DNA from: CAKRZE01 sp045617585
Lineage (GTDB): Bacteria > Bacillota > Clostridia > Oscillospirales > CAG-272
NCBI GenBank assembly: GCA_045617585.1
Contig: JAZLIW010000157.1
Coordinates: 1 to 23,431, forward strand
Length of the DNA stretch: 23,431 bases
Direction: 5' to 3'
The notes under the pieces are model-generated. The model made no database searches and was not told where the DNA came from. It worked only from the letters and a program-made list of their open reading frames with translations. The position numbers were made by a program, and so were the translations under genes. Every line of letters starts with the position of its first letter. Positions within the stretch are counted from its first letter, which is position 1. Positions 22,622-23,431 of this stretch are shown in pieces.

Positions 22622-23431
22622 TCAGACCGTCTGCGGGACGGGAGCGGGGAGAGGGAGAACGGTCACGCTGCCGTCTGCGCCGAGGAACAGCGGCGCGCCG
22701 GGCGGAAGGGAACGGGAGGCGAGGCATTCGGCGACGGGATCCTCCGCGAGCCTGCGGACGAGGCGGCGGAGGCAGCGCGCCCCCTGCTTTTCCGCCCCGG
22801 CAAGAGAGGCGACGCGGCAGCGCATCTCCCCGGAGACGGTCAGCGGATGCCCGAGGCGCGCGGTCTCGCGTTCGACCTCGTGAAGGAGCGAACCGGCAAT
22901 GGAACGGAGCACCTCCTCCGTCAGCGGACGGAAGGGGATGACCTCGTCGATGCGGTCGATGAGTTCCGGGCGGAAGAGGGAACCGAGCAGACGCTGCCGC
23001 TCGTCTCCGCCCCGGTCGCCGAAGCCGGCGCTCCCCATGCTCCCCGCCGCGCCGACGTGGTTGCAGGTCAGGATCACGACCGCGGAGCGGAAGCTGACCG
23101 TCTTCCCGCGCGCGTCGGTGAGCGAACCGGTATCGAGGATCCGGAGGAGGAGCCCGGCAAGATCGGGATGCGCCTTCTCGATCTCGTCGAACAGAACGAC
23201 GGCGTAGGGGCGGCGGCAGACGGCGTCGGTGAGCTGCCCGCCCTCCTCGTACCCGACGTAGCCGGGCGGGGAGCCGATCAGCCGTGCGACGCTCGCCTTT
23301 TCCGCGTACTCCGACATATCGTAGCGGAGCAGCGCGTTCTTCGTACCGAACAGGACCTCGGCGAGGGAGAGCGCAAGCGCGGTCTTGCCGACGCCGGAGG
23401 GCCCGATGAAGACGAAGGAACCGACCGGACG
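22622..23431 (-). CDS. Clp-type AAA+ ATPase (ClpC/ClpB-like), C-terminal part
   Basis: The frame is open to the window edge, so the N-terminus is missing; 269 residues remain. They form a complete second AAA+ module: Walker A GPSGVGKT at the start, YDMSEY, the pore-loop segment GSPPGYVGYEEGGQL, Walker B VVLFDEIEKAH, a sensor-1 region ILTCNHVGA (one extra residue relative to the usual TSNVGA), the arginine-finger segment FRPELIDRIDEVIPF and a sensor-2 GARCLRRLVRRL. Clp Hsp100 proteins unfold proteins in the cytoplasm, either for ClpP (ClpC, ClpA) or for disaggregation with DnaK (ClpB). Length and motif order from Walker A to the C-terminus suit ClpC or ClpB; the missing N-terminal part would decide. 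The ATG at 23317 is internal. Confidence 0.88.
   Translation of the reverse strand, partial: RPVGSFVFIGPSGVGKTALALSLAEVLFGTKNALLRYDMSEYAEKASVARLIGSPPGYVGYEEGGQLTDAVCRRPYAVVLFDEIEKAHPDLAGLLLRILDTGSLTDARGKTVSFRSAVVILTCNHVGAAGSMGSAGFGDRGGDERQRLLGSLFRPELIDRIDEVIPFRPLTEEVLRSIAGSLLHEVERETARLGHPLTVSGEMRCRVASLAGAEKQGARCLRRLVRRLAEDPVAECLASRSLPPGAPLFLGADGSVTVLPLPAPVPQTV

Noticed and set aside
21820..22941. Plus-strand frame of 373 codons overlapping the esterase and Clp genes
   Set aside because: It overlaps the esterase in another frame, crosses its terminator and continues antisense to the Clp gene. It is extremely Arg/Gly-rich with no motif.

Overview
The window looks like chromosome from a GC-rich, Gram-positive Bacillota, most likely an uncultured gut Clostridia member. 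This is inferred from textbook sigma-A promoters with 17-18 nt spacers, purine-rich Shine-Dalgarno sites, Sec and lipoprotein signals, a BspA-type surface protein, LuxS, a LUD-domain protein and a ClpC/ClpB-type ATPase. There is no rRNA or species marker, so the assignment is not firm.

Layout. (1) 1-1749: the 3' part of a FAD-dependent dehydrogenase converges on a minus-strand LUD-domain protein, with a shared hairpin terminator between them. (2) 1902-9980: a strong promoter, one giant secreted protein of 2633 residues (carbohydrate-binding-like N-terminus, LRR block, 15 Ig-like modules, LRR C-terminus) and its terminator. (3) 10058-10565: a four-tRNA operon (Val, Asp, Phe, Gly). Two of its spacers carry perfect or near-perfect hairpins that are not terminators. 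(4) 10619-12442: a 38-residue ORF, luxS and a TIR-domain protein, with 12-bp palindromic tandem repeats just before the TIR gene. (5) 12491-16790: a probable four-gene operon (DUF3089-like lipoprotein, histidine phosphatase, DAACS-type symporter, metallophosphoesterase). (6) 16811-21580: an accessory block. (7) 21580-end: an esterase-like hydrolase and, on the minus strand, the C-terminal part of a Clp-type AAA+ ATPase that runs off the window.

The accessory block is the most interesting part. An XRE-type regulator sits between two membrane/lipoprotein cassettes. Each cassette has the same 36-bp promoter element in front of it (30 of 36 identical, no gaps). The element contains a 13-bp dyad ending at the -35 box, and -35/-10 spacing is the same at both sites. 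Cassette A encodes a 39-residue single-span membrane peptide and a small lipoprotein. Cassette B, visibly AT-richer than its surroundings, encodes a single-pass surface protein and, overlapping it by 4 nt, a lipoprotein. The C-terminus of that lipoprotein looks like a PD-(D/E)xK nuclease toxin behind a Gly/Ala-rich pre-toxin region. No obvious immunity gene follows. This could be a small regulon around a lipid-anchored polymorphic toxin; the regulatory link and toxin activity are inferences from sequence.
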